The position numbers and the translations under genes were made by a program. Shown in pieces: positions 39,807-52,700 of a DNA stretch of 64,000 nt. Source of the DNA: Eremophila alpestris peregrina. Taxonomy: Eukaryota > Chordata > Aves > Passeriformes > Alaudidae. Under the pieces are notes generated by a model that ran no database searches, was not told where the DNA came from, and saw only the letters and a program-made list of their open reading frames with translations. The stretch spans positions 2,793,344-2,857,343 of the forward strand of contig WMCF01000033.1 of the NCBI GenBank assembly GCA_009792885.1, read 5' to 3'. Every line of letters begins with the position of its first letter. Position 1 is the stretch's first letter.

Positions 39807-41564
39807 CAGATTCCTCCAATTTAATACCTAAATACCACTTTTCTCTTTTGGTAATTGATAGGGAAAGAGAAACACCAGTTTGGAAAGAGAATCTTCCCAC
39901 GTATATTTACAAGTAATTTATAAATGTGAGCTTTCAGAATATACAAGTCTGGCTGGTTTTACTCTATTACTTATTTTAGGACTGGCAACTACCTTGTCAA
40001 ATGCCCTGAAAGGTATTTTCACTATTTCCTGCTTATTATTGCTTGCTTCTAAAATGTCATTCCTTTGATAAATATTCTCTTATGCTTATTTAGACATTTT
40101 CAATATGTATTATTACACAGAAATATGTTTCATATAATGTGCTGCTTATTATCCCTGCGGACATGTGCACACATATTTTAAGACAGTTGTGGGTAGGTCT
40201 ATAACCTTGAAACCATTCCTAAAAAATATTTTGAAGACAATATAAACAAAACCTTTTAATCCTTATTCATACATTATAATTAGCCTTAGGAGTTCAGTAC
40301 TTATTCATCCCTTGCACAATCATCCTACACTTACACAGTTTCCCTTTCATGCTTTTCATCCCATTTACAGTATAAATGTCACCCTTATAACTAATAATGA
40401 GGCAGATACAATAGGAAAAGAAAAGACTTAATTGTGCTGGAACACTTGACTGAGTAAATCAGCCCAAGTAATTAGTAACCACAAAACGTATTTCCAAGTG
40501 TTCACCGGATGCAGCTCTATTATAGACAAAGATGGGAATCAGGAGGTGGATGATAGCTGGGAAGCAGGCAGGCCTTGCATGAAGATCATTCTAATGAGAA
40601 CTCCAGTCATGCACTGGAACAACTTGAAAAGGAACACAAAGTCACTTCAAATCATCCCAGAGATTCAAAAGATGAAGCCACCACCGACCATGGACACTTT
40701 ATCACTGCAACTATGACTTTAAAAAGAGCAGCAAATGTAAAATTAACTTATTCTGGAATGGAATTCCACAGAAAATTGGCTTATGTTATCTGTGACCTAA
40801 TTTTCTGACAATGCTTAATGCTCATGGTTGATTCATTTAGTCAAGGAAGAATTTTTCAGACCTGCAATTTCCTGAACCACTTAATCTCTCCTTTGTGGGA
40901 GGCATTGGTAGAGCTCTTTTCCAAAACTCTCCACAAGCATTATACCTAGAAGCATAATATACTCCTAAATACTGGAATGAAGACAAATAAGTAAGTTTAA
41001 TATGTACATAAAAATTCAGCTAAAACTAAGGCTGAACTAATACTAAAACCACTTGTAAATCAAGAAGAGTATACTTCTATTTCTCACAGTGTACAAATTT
41101 ACACTCACACAAACAGGGAGAAATACATATAACCACTTAAGCATGAAAGCACAGTCACACTTGATGTGAGACCCTGACTTGATTTAAAAACGCATTTTAT
41201 GCCTGAATTTACTCATTCCAAAATATGCTTATCTGTTGCATGCTAACACATCACGTTTACAAAGAAAATTTATTGTACAAGGTTACAACACTCTGCACAT
41301 CAGATTTCTGTGATTTCCTTTTTTATATTCTTAGCTGTGCACAAACTCAGTATCACTTAGAAAGTTTTTTGACAATGTTTGCCAACAGAATGACAAAATA
41401 CAGTTTCAAGGCAGCACAGGCAATGAGTCCTTTGAAGCGTGTCTAAAGAGATGGTAGGATATGGGATATGCAGACAACAACAACAAAAAAAGAACTATTT
41501 AGGTTGATTACCATTTTCTAAGCTGCCTGATAACTAACTTGTAAGATAAACCCTCGTCTCTCTC

Positions 41565-42447
41565 TGTGGTGGGTTGACTTTTTCCATCTGCCCCACATCC
41601 ACCCAGCTGCTCCCCCACAGCCCTTACCCCCAACAGGAAAAGGAGACTAAATAAAATGAAAAAATACATGTGCCCAGACATAAACAGGGAGAACATCTGC
41701 CAATTGCTGTCATGAGCAAGAAAGAACTGACTTGGGGAAAGTTAATTTAATTCTCTGCCAGATAAAATAGGTTTGCATAGTGAGAAAGACAGATTAAAAC
41801 ACCTTCCCTCCACCCCTCCCTTTTTCCCAGGCTTAGTGTCACTCCTTTATTCCCAACTCTACCTCCTCCTCCACACTGAGCAGTGCAGGGGGCTGGGGAA
41901 AGGGACTTGTGGTCAGTTCATAACACTTCATCTGTGTCAGACCTTTTTCCTCTCATTTTTTTTCCTACTCCACCATAGATCCTTCCCATGGTCTGCAGTC
42001 CTTTAGGATAAACCTTGCTCCCCTATGAGAACTCCACACTCCATGGATCCCCTAGGACACTCCCACCTCTGCAGTGTGGGGTCCTCCACAGGCTGCAGTG
42101 TGGATATCTGCTTCAGTGTGGCTCTTCCATGGTCTGCAAAGAAATACCTGCTCCAGCCTGGCCTCCTTTACAGATGCTTTGGTCCTTGGACAACCTCCTG
42201 CCTCTCCTTTTCTCTCCTTGGTGTTCACAGTGTTTTTTCTCAGGCTTTTTACCTCACTCCTGACACTAAAGTGCAACATCTTTTACCCTTTCTTAAATAA
42301 GCTCCCCTAGAGGTGCCACCAGGGGAGTAAATGGACTCAGCTGTCCTCTGCAGAGGCTCTGTCTCTGTCTGGTAAGGGCCAGCCCCTCACCTCCTCCCAT
42401 AGAGGCAGTCACCCTACCACCTAAACATTACCACAACCCCCAACACA
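41565..42447 (-). mobile_element. Old endogenous-retrovirus LTR, minus orientation
   Basis: An 883-bp block differs from its surroundings in being C-rich on the plus strand. It opens with TGTGGTGGGTTGAC and carries, in order, TTGGGGAAAGTTAATTTAAT, a CACCTTCCCTCCACCCCTCC run, a CTACCTCCTCCTCC run and tandem GTGGxxxTCC-type units around 42070-42150. I know this layout from a family of avian ERVL-like LTRs, in which the reading direction is opposite and the termini are TG and CA. The polyadenylation region (about 41730-41770) no longer has an intact AATAAA. No target-site duplication could be seen. The right boundary, at the CAACACA near 42441-42447, is approximate. No retroviral coding sequence is attached, so it is probably a solo LTR. 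Confidence 0.75.
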
Positions 42448-43268
42448 ACCTAAAACTCAATTTAGTATTTTGATTGTTCTATATTTGTCATATTTTATTT
42501 TGTATATCAACTATTTTACCTAATATGCAAAAATAACATTATTTACCTGAATTACTGGAATTTTTTTGTTTCTTATTAAGAGTTTTTAAAATTTATATAT
42601 TTTTAGTTTAGTAATTTTCTAATAGAAGATAGGTGGAAAGCAGCAGCTGAAGCAGCACTTAATAGACCAGTCTTACCCTCAATAATTTTTAGCTCTTGCC
42701 CAGGTCAGGTTACTTACACTATATTTTTTGTCTTCTAAAAATGAAAAAAACGTTCTGGCAAAAAGAAAATGAGAGAGAAAAAGAACCATTGTGTCTGCTG
42801 GTGCTCAATAACAGCAGTGAAACAAGTTGATGTGAAATTATACCTTCAAATAACCATGTCTTTGCTATCATAATGAGCACAAAAATTCATAACTGATTGA
42901 TCCAGAGTTTTAAGTTTTCTCTTTTGTTGAAAGTCCAGGGATTGAAAGTAGGAATTTTTTTGCAATTGTTTTGATGAATGTTTCTTATTTTACATCTCAC
43001 TGTTTCTGACATACCACATTTTTATCTTACATTCCTTTTCTTCTCTTCAGCAGTAACAGTAAAAACCTGATGAATCTATTTTTGTTTCTGGAAATAAATT
43101 ACACAAGAGACATTTACATCCAATGGAAAGATGGCCAGATATGGGAAAATAAAACATCAGGGGTAGTGTTGCTCATGTATTTATTTGGTGAAGCTGAAAA
43201 ATATTGGAGAGGCATACAAAGCATAGTCACAAAACTTTACACTGGATCTTTTTTTAACTATGCTGACA

Positions 43269-43290
43269 TGTGCTTTTCCTGTGCTTTTCC
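43269..43290. repeat. 11-bp tandem duplication
   Basis: TGTGCTTTTCC occurs twice in immediate tandem. Confidence 0.9.
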
Positions 43291-43520
43291 TGATCTTTCT
43301 CCACCAACTTTTTCTTTATGAAGCAAATTCAAGAATATGTTATGCTATTAAGCCCCTGAAATACATTGGAATGCTGAATTCTAGAAACAGATAATGCAAT
43401 TTACTTTCAGGCCTTGTCCTATATAGCAATAATGATTTTTCTTTGATATTTCACTGAAGTAAGCTTTAAGTAATGTCATTTATCCCCAGATGGCTAATTT
43501 ATTGTTATGTCTGTAGAAGA

Positions 43521-43579
43521 CTGTTATCATCACTGTAATTGCATGAAGATTACAGTGTAATTAAACAAAAGGATAACAG
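43521..43579. repeat. Nested inverted repeats with GATA-type sites
   Basis: The outer arms CTGTTATC (43521-43528) and GATAACAG (43572-43579) are exact reverse complements. The inner arms CACTGTAAT (43531-43539) and ATTACAGTG (43549-43557) are too, around a 9-nt spacer. The block is AT-rich and could be a regulatory element. Confidence 0.8.
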
Positions 43580-44720
43580 CAACTCCAGATCCCTCAGACA
43601 ATCCATGAAAGTTAAATACCTTAATAAGCCTTCAAGAGCAGTGTAAAATGAACGAATCTCTCATGCTATTTTATGATTTTTTCCTCGCCTTCTGGGAAAA
43701 ATGAATTAGAAAGAGATTATGCATATTTTTTTGCTTTGCTTTTGCTTGACTAGAGTGAATGTCTAACCTATTTCTTCTTCTGGCCTGAAAAGGGGGCTAT
43801 CTGAAAGCTAAACCCCAGAAGGCATGAGCATAACTGTTTTTCTTCATTGCATAATCTTACAAGGCTTTCTTGTGAGTCTGTGCATGAGGGTAAAAAGAAA
43901 AGCTACCCACATTTCTACTCTTCTCCGTACTTCTGTGTTATCTCATGTAGATATTTAAAGGCCAGAAAATTAGTTTTTTACCATTATTTTTCCTGCTGCT
44001 TTGTTAATACTTAAAGGAAGCATTATCTGGAAAATTTGGGAACGTGCAATATATGACATTGTGTAAATGTCAGTAAGTTTTTCAGCTTGCTGTGAAAAGT
44101 ATGTGATCCAGTGAATATAATCCGTTCTGATTAATATCCCATTCAGCTCAATGAAGGAATTTAGGGGATAATGTATCATGAAACTCTTCCAGTAGATGTT
44201 TTTCTTCTGATATGCCACAAGACATGCCTTGTCAGGAGGCTGTTAGACTACCACTAGGTAGAACATGGGAACAAGAGGAGTTTTAGGTAAGGACAATGAC
44301 GGAATGCAAAGAACTTGCAAATATAATTGTAACTGAAGTATCTGTTCGCATACTTTTAATGACTTTAAATTGCAGTGCTCTCAACTTCAGCAGAAAGAAA
44401 CCACAATGTTATTTAGAGTCTAATGACTTGTGTCTGTTGCTCTCTGATCATACTTCCTTAAAGAAAATTCTTGGAAAGAGCCATGAAATACTTTATCTGC
44501 TTGGTGAGACACCACCACGCGATAGCTCCCAAGTGGCTCTCAGCTTCAGCTAAACAAAGACCAACACAGTTCCTAGACAGACTGGAACCAGAGAAAAGAG
44601 GTTGATGGGAGGATTATCTCACTTGAGATGAATATTTTAGCAGCTGTGTCATTGTAGTAACTTTGGCGCTGCTGAATCCTTGGAAAAGGCTTGAATAGAG
44701 TTGTTAGAAGAAAATCTAAT

Positions 44721-44758
44721 TTTGCAGTCTATTTCTGGTACTTTGCAGTCTATTTCTG
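44721..44758. repeat. 17-bp direct repeat, period 21
   Basis: TTTGCAGTCTATTTCTG occurs at 44721-44737 and 44742-44758. Confidence 0.9.
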
Positions 44759-47700
44759 CTATTTACTGGTGGGGTAAAACATCTTCATGCCTGAACAGCT
44801 CTTGTCACCAATAAAACAAACTTGGATGGTACTGGATAATTTTCGGATGGCCTTTTAATGTTTGTAGACATTTAATGTAATGGGGTTCATGTTTGAATCA
44901 AACTGTTGTAATATCAATACAGATTTTTTTATTTTGGCTGCTCTCTCCTTCTATATTGCCACAGAGTCTAATAAAAATAACTGTCATAAACTTTTCTGTT
45001 TGCTCTGCTTATTCTCCTCTTTGTTCTAGCTAACTTTCAAAGTTATTTCTTACTTGATAAATCACAGGAAACTTGAATCACATGATAAACAGGAATTAAA
45101 AAAAATTATTTCAGGTTATGATGTGTGTGTTTCAAAAAATTCTGTAAGGAAAAAGATAATAGAGTTTAGAAAAATACTGAATGCCATCAAACGGGGTTCT
45201 AATTAATTCTGTGGAAGTTTGAAGCAACAAAGTTGCAGAAGAGAAAAATAAAATTTTTCAAATTGTAAAAAAACTGCTTAAAATGTATGCATAACAGCAA
45301 GACAGCCGGGTGAATATCTGGCCTTGACTGCAAGAAATCAGTGTTATTTGAAATATAACTCTGGGGGTTTTATGTAGAGATTAATTCCACACCCATTGTA
45401 TAATACTATTGCATTGCTTCTATTAATCCTTCATAAACTACTTAACTTAATCCTATGTATATAATTAATATTCACATTCATGTAAAACACAGCACACAGC
45501 ATGTCAGGGAAGACTGCAGAGGCTAACATACAACATTAGAGAAGTGTCAGGCACCACTAAATTACATTTCACATATATACATAAAAAATAACACTGAAAT
45601 AGCATATAATCAATATGATTTTTTTTCTATTGGGAATTTTTCAGAAGGGACTTTAGCTCTGTTCCTCTACTCTCAACATCCTGCCACAACTATGTGCTGT
45701 CTGATGCCTTGTTCTCCCACCACATTTTTTTGTGTTGGACAGAGTTCAGAGAGGTGAGGCAGAGTGGGTTTGCCTCAAGTAGAACTATTCAGCAGTGAAT
45801 GTACAGCTCAGAACAGTGAGATAGAAGCTGGTAATAGTCCATGTGCAGCTTGGGCTTCAGGTGAGGAAAGCTATGTGTTTGTGCTGTGAAAGAGGTTCTT
45901 GCTCATGTGTGGTGCTCAACTGAAGGTTATGTCAATGTGAACATATTATCCTGTTCTCTTGTTCAACTCTGCATCCCTCCTGAGGGGACTCCAACGCAGC
46001 CACTGTAAGGGAAAAGCAGCTAGCTCTGCCCTCTCTCTCACTTCAGCATAATGCCCAGAACTGGATACACCACTCATCACAATTCACCACCAATCTATTT
46101 CTCATCTTAGTGAAATTCATGGCAGACAATACTTTGAATGAGGAACCTCTCTGCTGCTGGGTCAAAAGTACATAAACCCCAAACCAAACCTTTTTGAGAT
46201 CAGTTTGCTAGTCTATATCTTGGTACAGTTGACAAATGTTCTGTAGGCAGTGAAGGTGGCAGGCAGCTTTTGTGAGCAACAGACAGCAAGTAATGACAAC
46301 AATATTCAACCAGGTTTGTAGCAGACACGCTGTATCCTGAAGCTGACACAATTTTGGTCTTGTCCATTCTTTGCCTCCATTGTCTGCTTGTTACCTCACA
46401 ATCAGTTTGGGCTATACCCTTCAGTTGTAGAGCCAGTCTACAAAAACAGCTAGCTTAGAGCAACATGAGCAGAACCAAACAGAGAAAAGGCAAAAATCTA
46501 AGTGGGGAAAAACTAGAATATATTAGCCTCAGTGTTTAGAATTTTTGAATTAAATAACATTAGTTTTGGCATCATCATTAATTCCCTTGTGTTTCCTCTT
46601 TTTTTGCTACTTTAGTTTACACTAAAGGAAATGACATTACATGAAAGCACTGTATTCATTGTAATTTAAAGCACACAAAAAACCTTCTGCAAACAGGTAG
46701 GGAAATGGACCAATTTCCCTTCCATAAAGAGAAATATTGCCTGTATAAAGTGTTCCTTTATGATCTTTGAGTTTTTATAAAATTTCAGTACTACAGACCT
46801 TCAGAAGGTTTTTACCTTCTTGGTCATACACAACTTAGTAACATATGATGGGAATGGGAAGACCAAAATGTCTTTCTCAGTGTAGTTACAGCAGGAAGAT
46901 ATTCACCCAGATCCACAAAGATGAAGCTTTCTCTCTGAGCAAGTAACTTAACAAAAGACTCATAATGATATCAGGAAAATCTGCACAGTCAAACTGGGTA
47001 ATTACACTCTCATTTCAAATTAATTCTTTTAATTAAAGTTTTCTCTTATCTTCCTATTAGAACAGGACCTGTGCTGTATCACAGTTTGAAGTCCAAGGTT
47101 TCATTATCTGACCAAAAAGAATAAATGAAAAAAAAAAAATCAATACTACTTTGAACTAAATGATTACAAGTTTCTGTCATGGGAAGTATACTAGCTTCAA
47201 CTTTGAACAAAAAGACTGAAGTAAAAGTAACATCTTTATGGTTTTTATTTTTAAATAGTGGGGTTTTTTTGTCTGAACAAGCACTCTAAAGGGATGAGTG
47301 AAACGATTTCACTTATGGACATAAAATACAGAGGTATCTTTCAGACCATTTCAAGAAGTTTTTAAAATGTGGGTGCCCCTTTAAGAAAAAGCAGTGGTGA
47401 GCCTGTTTTGGAGTTGTGCATGAAGAGGTTAAGGAGCACAAGGGAAGTGATCTTTCCATCTGAAGATCTCAGACCTGTGATAACCCATCTTTTGCATGTA
47501 GTCAGAGGGAGGAAATAGGCCATGGCTAGGCTCTGGGTGGCACACAGCTTTGCTGTTCATAGTTCAGCTTCTCATTGGCCTAAAAAGCCATCAGAAGGAA
47601 GCTGATTTGGGTGCAATCTCTGCAAAGCCCTTTAGTAGATATAGTTCTGCCTAGTTTCATGGCTGGCTCTGTATTCATCAGTGGAATGCTGTACATGCTG

Positions 47701-49763
47701 TGATGGATTGCCTGAGCACTTTATTGTACAACATCAGCCCTGCCAGGCAGGTGCTTTATAGCACTGGGCAGCATGTACTGACAGAAACATCAAACTGGGT
47801 TTGTGTTTCTGGGCCTCAGTAAAAATGCATATGAAAACACACGGTTCATGTCTTTTACATATTTGCAAAAGACTGGAAGGGTCATCTTTCATAAATTCAG
47901 CATGCATTGGTACATGATCTGAAAGAAATTCAAAATGTTTTGTTTAAGTGTTTTGATCATCACATGATGAGCTAACATATGAGCATTAGAGGAAGAGGCA
48001 TAAGAACTAAAACAGAAAATGTCTTTAGACTAAACTAGACCAAAAATTAATTTCTAAAAAGTGGAGGACTTAAGTTACAATATTGTTCTACATTATGGAA
48101 GATAACTTCACTCTGATGATGAATGTTGATTTAATCATATGGTAAGTGACAAGCATCTGTGGTAAATGGCATGTAATGGCAGGGTACATGAACAGTGATC
48201 CCTGCCTCCGAAGCCAAAGTGCAGGTTACAGCATAATTATGTTTAGACTTGGTAAAAGTCATCATCAAATGTGGCTGGATTGTATTTGCAGAGAAAAAAG
48301 CCATTTAGGGTCTGCCCAAAGAAAACACGTTCATTCCTTTCAACATGAGGAGCTGGTAAAGCATAACTGTAGCCCAATGACTCATCACCCACCCAGAAGA
48401 CAAAAGTTACACCAGGAAAGCTAGAAGTCTAGTCTTAGTGTAGAAAGCCTTAGACAGACATTAGCTGTAATGAGGACAAGGCTGTTTCACCATGCTTTGA
48501 TGGAAAAATGTCTGTCTGCACCATAAGGCACAATAGGCTGCTCTTAACATCAGATGACAGCTACAGAAGAGTGGTGACAATTTTTTCCATGAACATTCCA
48601 CTTCCTTTTGAATGAATAACAAAACGGAGAGTATGGATTAAACCACCAAGATGCAAGAAGAAAATCTTGCCTCCCATGAAATCCCAGGAAACAAAATGCA
48701 GTCATGTTCACATTCTATTATCTTTTTAAAAGAAATAAAGATTAAATTCAGAAAGCATGCACAGGCAGGTGCAGAAACAAAACTGCTTTCAGCTACCACC
48801 TGGACTCGTAGCTGTTTTCATTGTTGCAGGTCATGAATGGCAGCAGAGGGAAAATGGAGAACCTATGAATTTTTTTACTTCATTCAGTTTGAACAAAATA
48901 ATGCAGGTTCTATTTATTTCCCTTGAGAGAGTGTAGACATATGGCTTGTCATCCTTCTGTCTGCTGTCATGGCTCCATTAGGGAACGGATTATTACTTTT
49001 ACTCTTGCACAAACTTTATACCCCAGAAGCTACTACTTTCACAAGCTGCCATCAACAACTCACATTCAATTTTTGAGGAACATCATTTCTTGTTCAGACT
49101 ACGTGATCTCATTATGTAAGGTGCATTTTTGTCTTAAGAGAGAGAAAAAAATTCACTACATATTTTTATGACCTTTGTCAAGAAATTTGGAAAAAGGCAG
49201 CAAGAAAAGATTTCAAATGTCCACCCTGAGTACACACTTTGAGGCACTAAGACAACAAAGAAAATTTTCAAAGGTCAACATCAGTACTATTTATGCTTTA
49301 AGAATCTGCTCACACAAAACTGTGGATCTTTCCTTTCTGATTTGGGGACTCAGTGGCAATGGTCAGTCCTCAGTGATGATTACACTGTTTTAAAATTCAC
49401 CATGGACAGGAAAATAATAACAAACAAATAACAAATAAGAAGAATCATAATTTGTTCTTATCAGAAGTATATTTTGTAAATGTAAGCAAGGAAGAATCAG
49501 CTTTTTTACCCTGTTACTAATTGTGTTATGAGTGTATGAAATGCAAGTCATTGCTAGCAGTAACCAAGATTTTGTTACTGAGTCCAAGTAAAGGCCTCCT
49601 GAAGGCTGGATTCATCTGGAAATGTAAAGAAGGGATAGCTAGTACAAAGGGTAGTGCAACCCTTTTAGTCACACAAACATTTTATGAGACATTTCAGAAA
49701 GCCAGGAACGTGGTAAGGGGTCAGACCCAGCTTCATCTCTCCACTGCTGACAATCACTACTCA

Positions 49764-49798
49764 ATCACTACAACAGTGAGTGGTGAAGTTGTAGTGAT
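49764..49798. repeat. 11-bp inverted repeat
   Basis: ATCACTACAAC (49764-49774) and GTTGTAGTGAT (49788-49798) pair exactly over a 13-nt loop. A near copy of the left arm precedes it at 49753-49760. Confidence 0.88.
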
Positions 49799-52700
49799 GC
49801 CTGGTGCTGTAAAAGCACAGCTTCCTGAGCTCAGTGAGTGCTGGTGAGGAACACAGGAGCACAAATGACCACGAGCAGCAGAGGGACCGACTATGTTAAT
49901 ATCAACAGACCTACTACCATGTGCATCCTGACTTCTTTGTATGGTATCAGACAGAGTGGGGTTTTGAAAAACAGAAGTTTTGCAACTTCCTGCATCAAGC
50001 AAAGTTACAGAAGGAAAACTCTGAGTGTGACATACACTGGCATACAATGTGATAGAATAATATGTTCTATTGACAGAGAAAATGATGGTTGGGACATGTC
50101 TGATCAACAGGGCTGACACACTGAGAAAGCCATCAAGTCAAAGCCACTATGATCACCCCCACATCTATTACTGAGTGATAATACTGGACTAGAGACCTGA
50201 GGGATGTCCTCTCCTGAACTGCACTGGTGCTTGTTGCCTCTTTTGCACTAAGCTATCTAGAGCAGAGGAGGTCAGTTTCCAATCGGTGACATCAGATCTG
50301 TTCTTCTGTCACCTAAAGCACTGCATAAAATGCAAATTCAACATGGAATTTAAAGAACATATTTCTCTATTCAATACCCATCTCCTCTATTTGGAGATGA
50401 ACCTTAATTACAACTTCTTACTCTCTGCACAAACTCAGTCATACAGAACAGACAACATCTCAAAAACATCACTCCTGAGGATATCTGCCAATGTCACTGA
50501 TGTGACTTATATTGATTTGATCTATGCGTGCTCAACTAAATAATGTAAGATGTCAACTAAGAACTGCAAAGCTCCTAGCACAAGAAAACTTGGTACAGGG
50601 TGAACATAATTATGTACAGATCTATGTTGTCACTGCTGCTTTTCCTTCTGCAACAGGTAAAAGTTGAAAGGTAAAAGTGGAAAGAGGACTGCTCTGCTAG
50701 TGCCCAAACCCAAGCAGCAGTCACCAGAGAACCATCTCTTGTAGCTTTCTCTGAAGCTATTTGTTGAAATGATGGTTGGGATCAGAAGTGAAAACTTTCC
50801 TCTTCCTACCTTTTTGGGGAAACTGCCCTGAAATCTCCATCACAGAACAGGACTGCCTCCCTTTGTGTACAGTACAGAGGGCTGGCACCAAAATAAAAGC
50901 CCCGTATGTGTTTATAACCTTAAAAGTGATTGTTACCAGTCTGTCACTAATGATCCTCATGCCAGCCTTTTGCCTCCAAGACTAGACTCACACTTTCCCA
51001 CTGAAATTCAGCTTTCAGTTTTTTTATCTTGTTTAATAAACCCATCGAGGTGATGTAAACTCACAGCCTCATAGAATGTCACATCCAACCAAGGTGGTCC
51101 CCAACCACTTTACCTTCTTTCACACACCTCCTACCAAAGAACAGAAAATTAAGCCAGCAATAATGGCTTAAATTACCAAAAAAAAGCTTAATCAGCCCAC
51201 TCCTCTGAACTGCAGTATAAGCACTTCTGTTATCCCAGGATAGCTAGCAGGCAATGGAAGCAGCAAGGCAAGATCCTGCTCTCATCTGCGAAGGCTTATG
51301 TCAATTCAAAGTCATCATGAATTCCCAGCCTTATACAACTTGTTATGATCAATATCACTTTGAAAAACTCTTGAGCTTTCAATTTCCACAGAAGACTCTT
51401 ATTGGGCTAGCCTACTCCCTCTCAACCTTCTAAAATTTTTGGCCTAAACAACATCTAACAATTTTTTTTGCTGCTGAAAGTGTAGAGTAAGAGAAGATCT
51501 GATAGATTTCACTTCTTTTTCATCAGTTCTAGGAAGATGGCCTGATCACCCCTTCCTGAACTGAAGTCACATGTCTACGTGTCTAAGACAGCTGAAAAAT
51601 CTTTTCAGCAATGACTGAAAGATGCTTCTGAAAACAGGAGAGGCACAGATTTCTCATTTGCAAGTACACAGATTCAGTGATGAGGCATGAGAGGAAAATC
51701 ACATGGTATGAAAATTCTAAGCTTGAATGTCTAACATTCAAGGTCACTCAAGATCAATGTGTTCAACATTCATGTTCAGCTTCAAAATAAGCCAGCAAAA
51801 AGAAATTAAAATATTATTATAACAAGATACTTAAAACCACTCAACCAGAAATGATTCTCTATTGCAGAAAACATTGGTTCCTAAGAAACCATTACCCCAC
51901 ACTTTCTTTCAGCTTTTGAAAACTCCTTAAGCCTTACCAGGTTGAACACAATGGCTTATAAATTTGATTTAGATGAATGCCAAGCCATTTCTCAAAAGAA
52001 AAAAAGCAGACATGTCTCTTTAATTCTTATCACTTAACATAAACTATTGAAAAAGTAGAAGGACTAAGTGCCATTAAAAATACTATTGAAATAAGACTGA
52101 TGAATTCACAAGATGGAATCACAAAGAAAGAACTCAACTATTCAATTTATGTTAAATATGAAAACTAAATTTTAATGTAGATTTTAAAATACTCAGGAAA
52201 ATAGTTTTTCATATAATACATGCACGTTATTTACAGTGAAAGCTGTAAAAATCTATTCATTTTATGACAGTATTTAATGCTTCAGTTATTCCACAAAAGC
52301 TGGAAACACAAACAAGTGAAAAGCCCCGAAGGGCTGAATATTCTGCCAGTTGCAGAGATGTTTTCTCATTTAGCAAATTATAAAAATATCTAAGGGCTTG
52401 TGTCTGCAAAGTTTCAAAGGACCCTCAGTAACTATTGAGTTCAGTCAATATTTAGGGTGCTCACAATGGACAGAAAGGCTTGTGGTTTTGACAGGAAGTC
52501 TTGTTTTCCACTTACTAATTTTTTCTAACAAAGGGAATATCTATCTCTATCTCCTGCCAGTATTATCACAGCACTGAAGTAGAATCTCAGCTACCATTCA
52601 GTCATATGTGGAATCTAAGTTCCAATTCTGCACACTTAGGTTACTACCTTAAAAGATTGCATAGATATCTGGGAACACCAAGTCAAGATGGACCTTCAGC

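Noticed and set aside
39697..39900. Minus-strand ORF with PPPPKKKKKKK in its translation
   Set aside because: The residues are simply the translation of the C11-A23 homopolymer junction.
40498..40808. Two overlapping plus-strand ORFs with charged, helix-like translations
   Set aside because: Considered as an antisense exon, but there is no clear acceptor or donor and no known homologue. The overlap in different frames suggests chance.
51061..51130. Possible minus-strand CR1 3' end (CATAGAATGTCACATCCAAC)
   Set aside because: Only scattered agreement with the CR1 tail; too weak to annotate.
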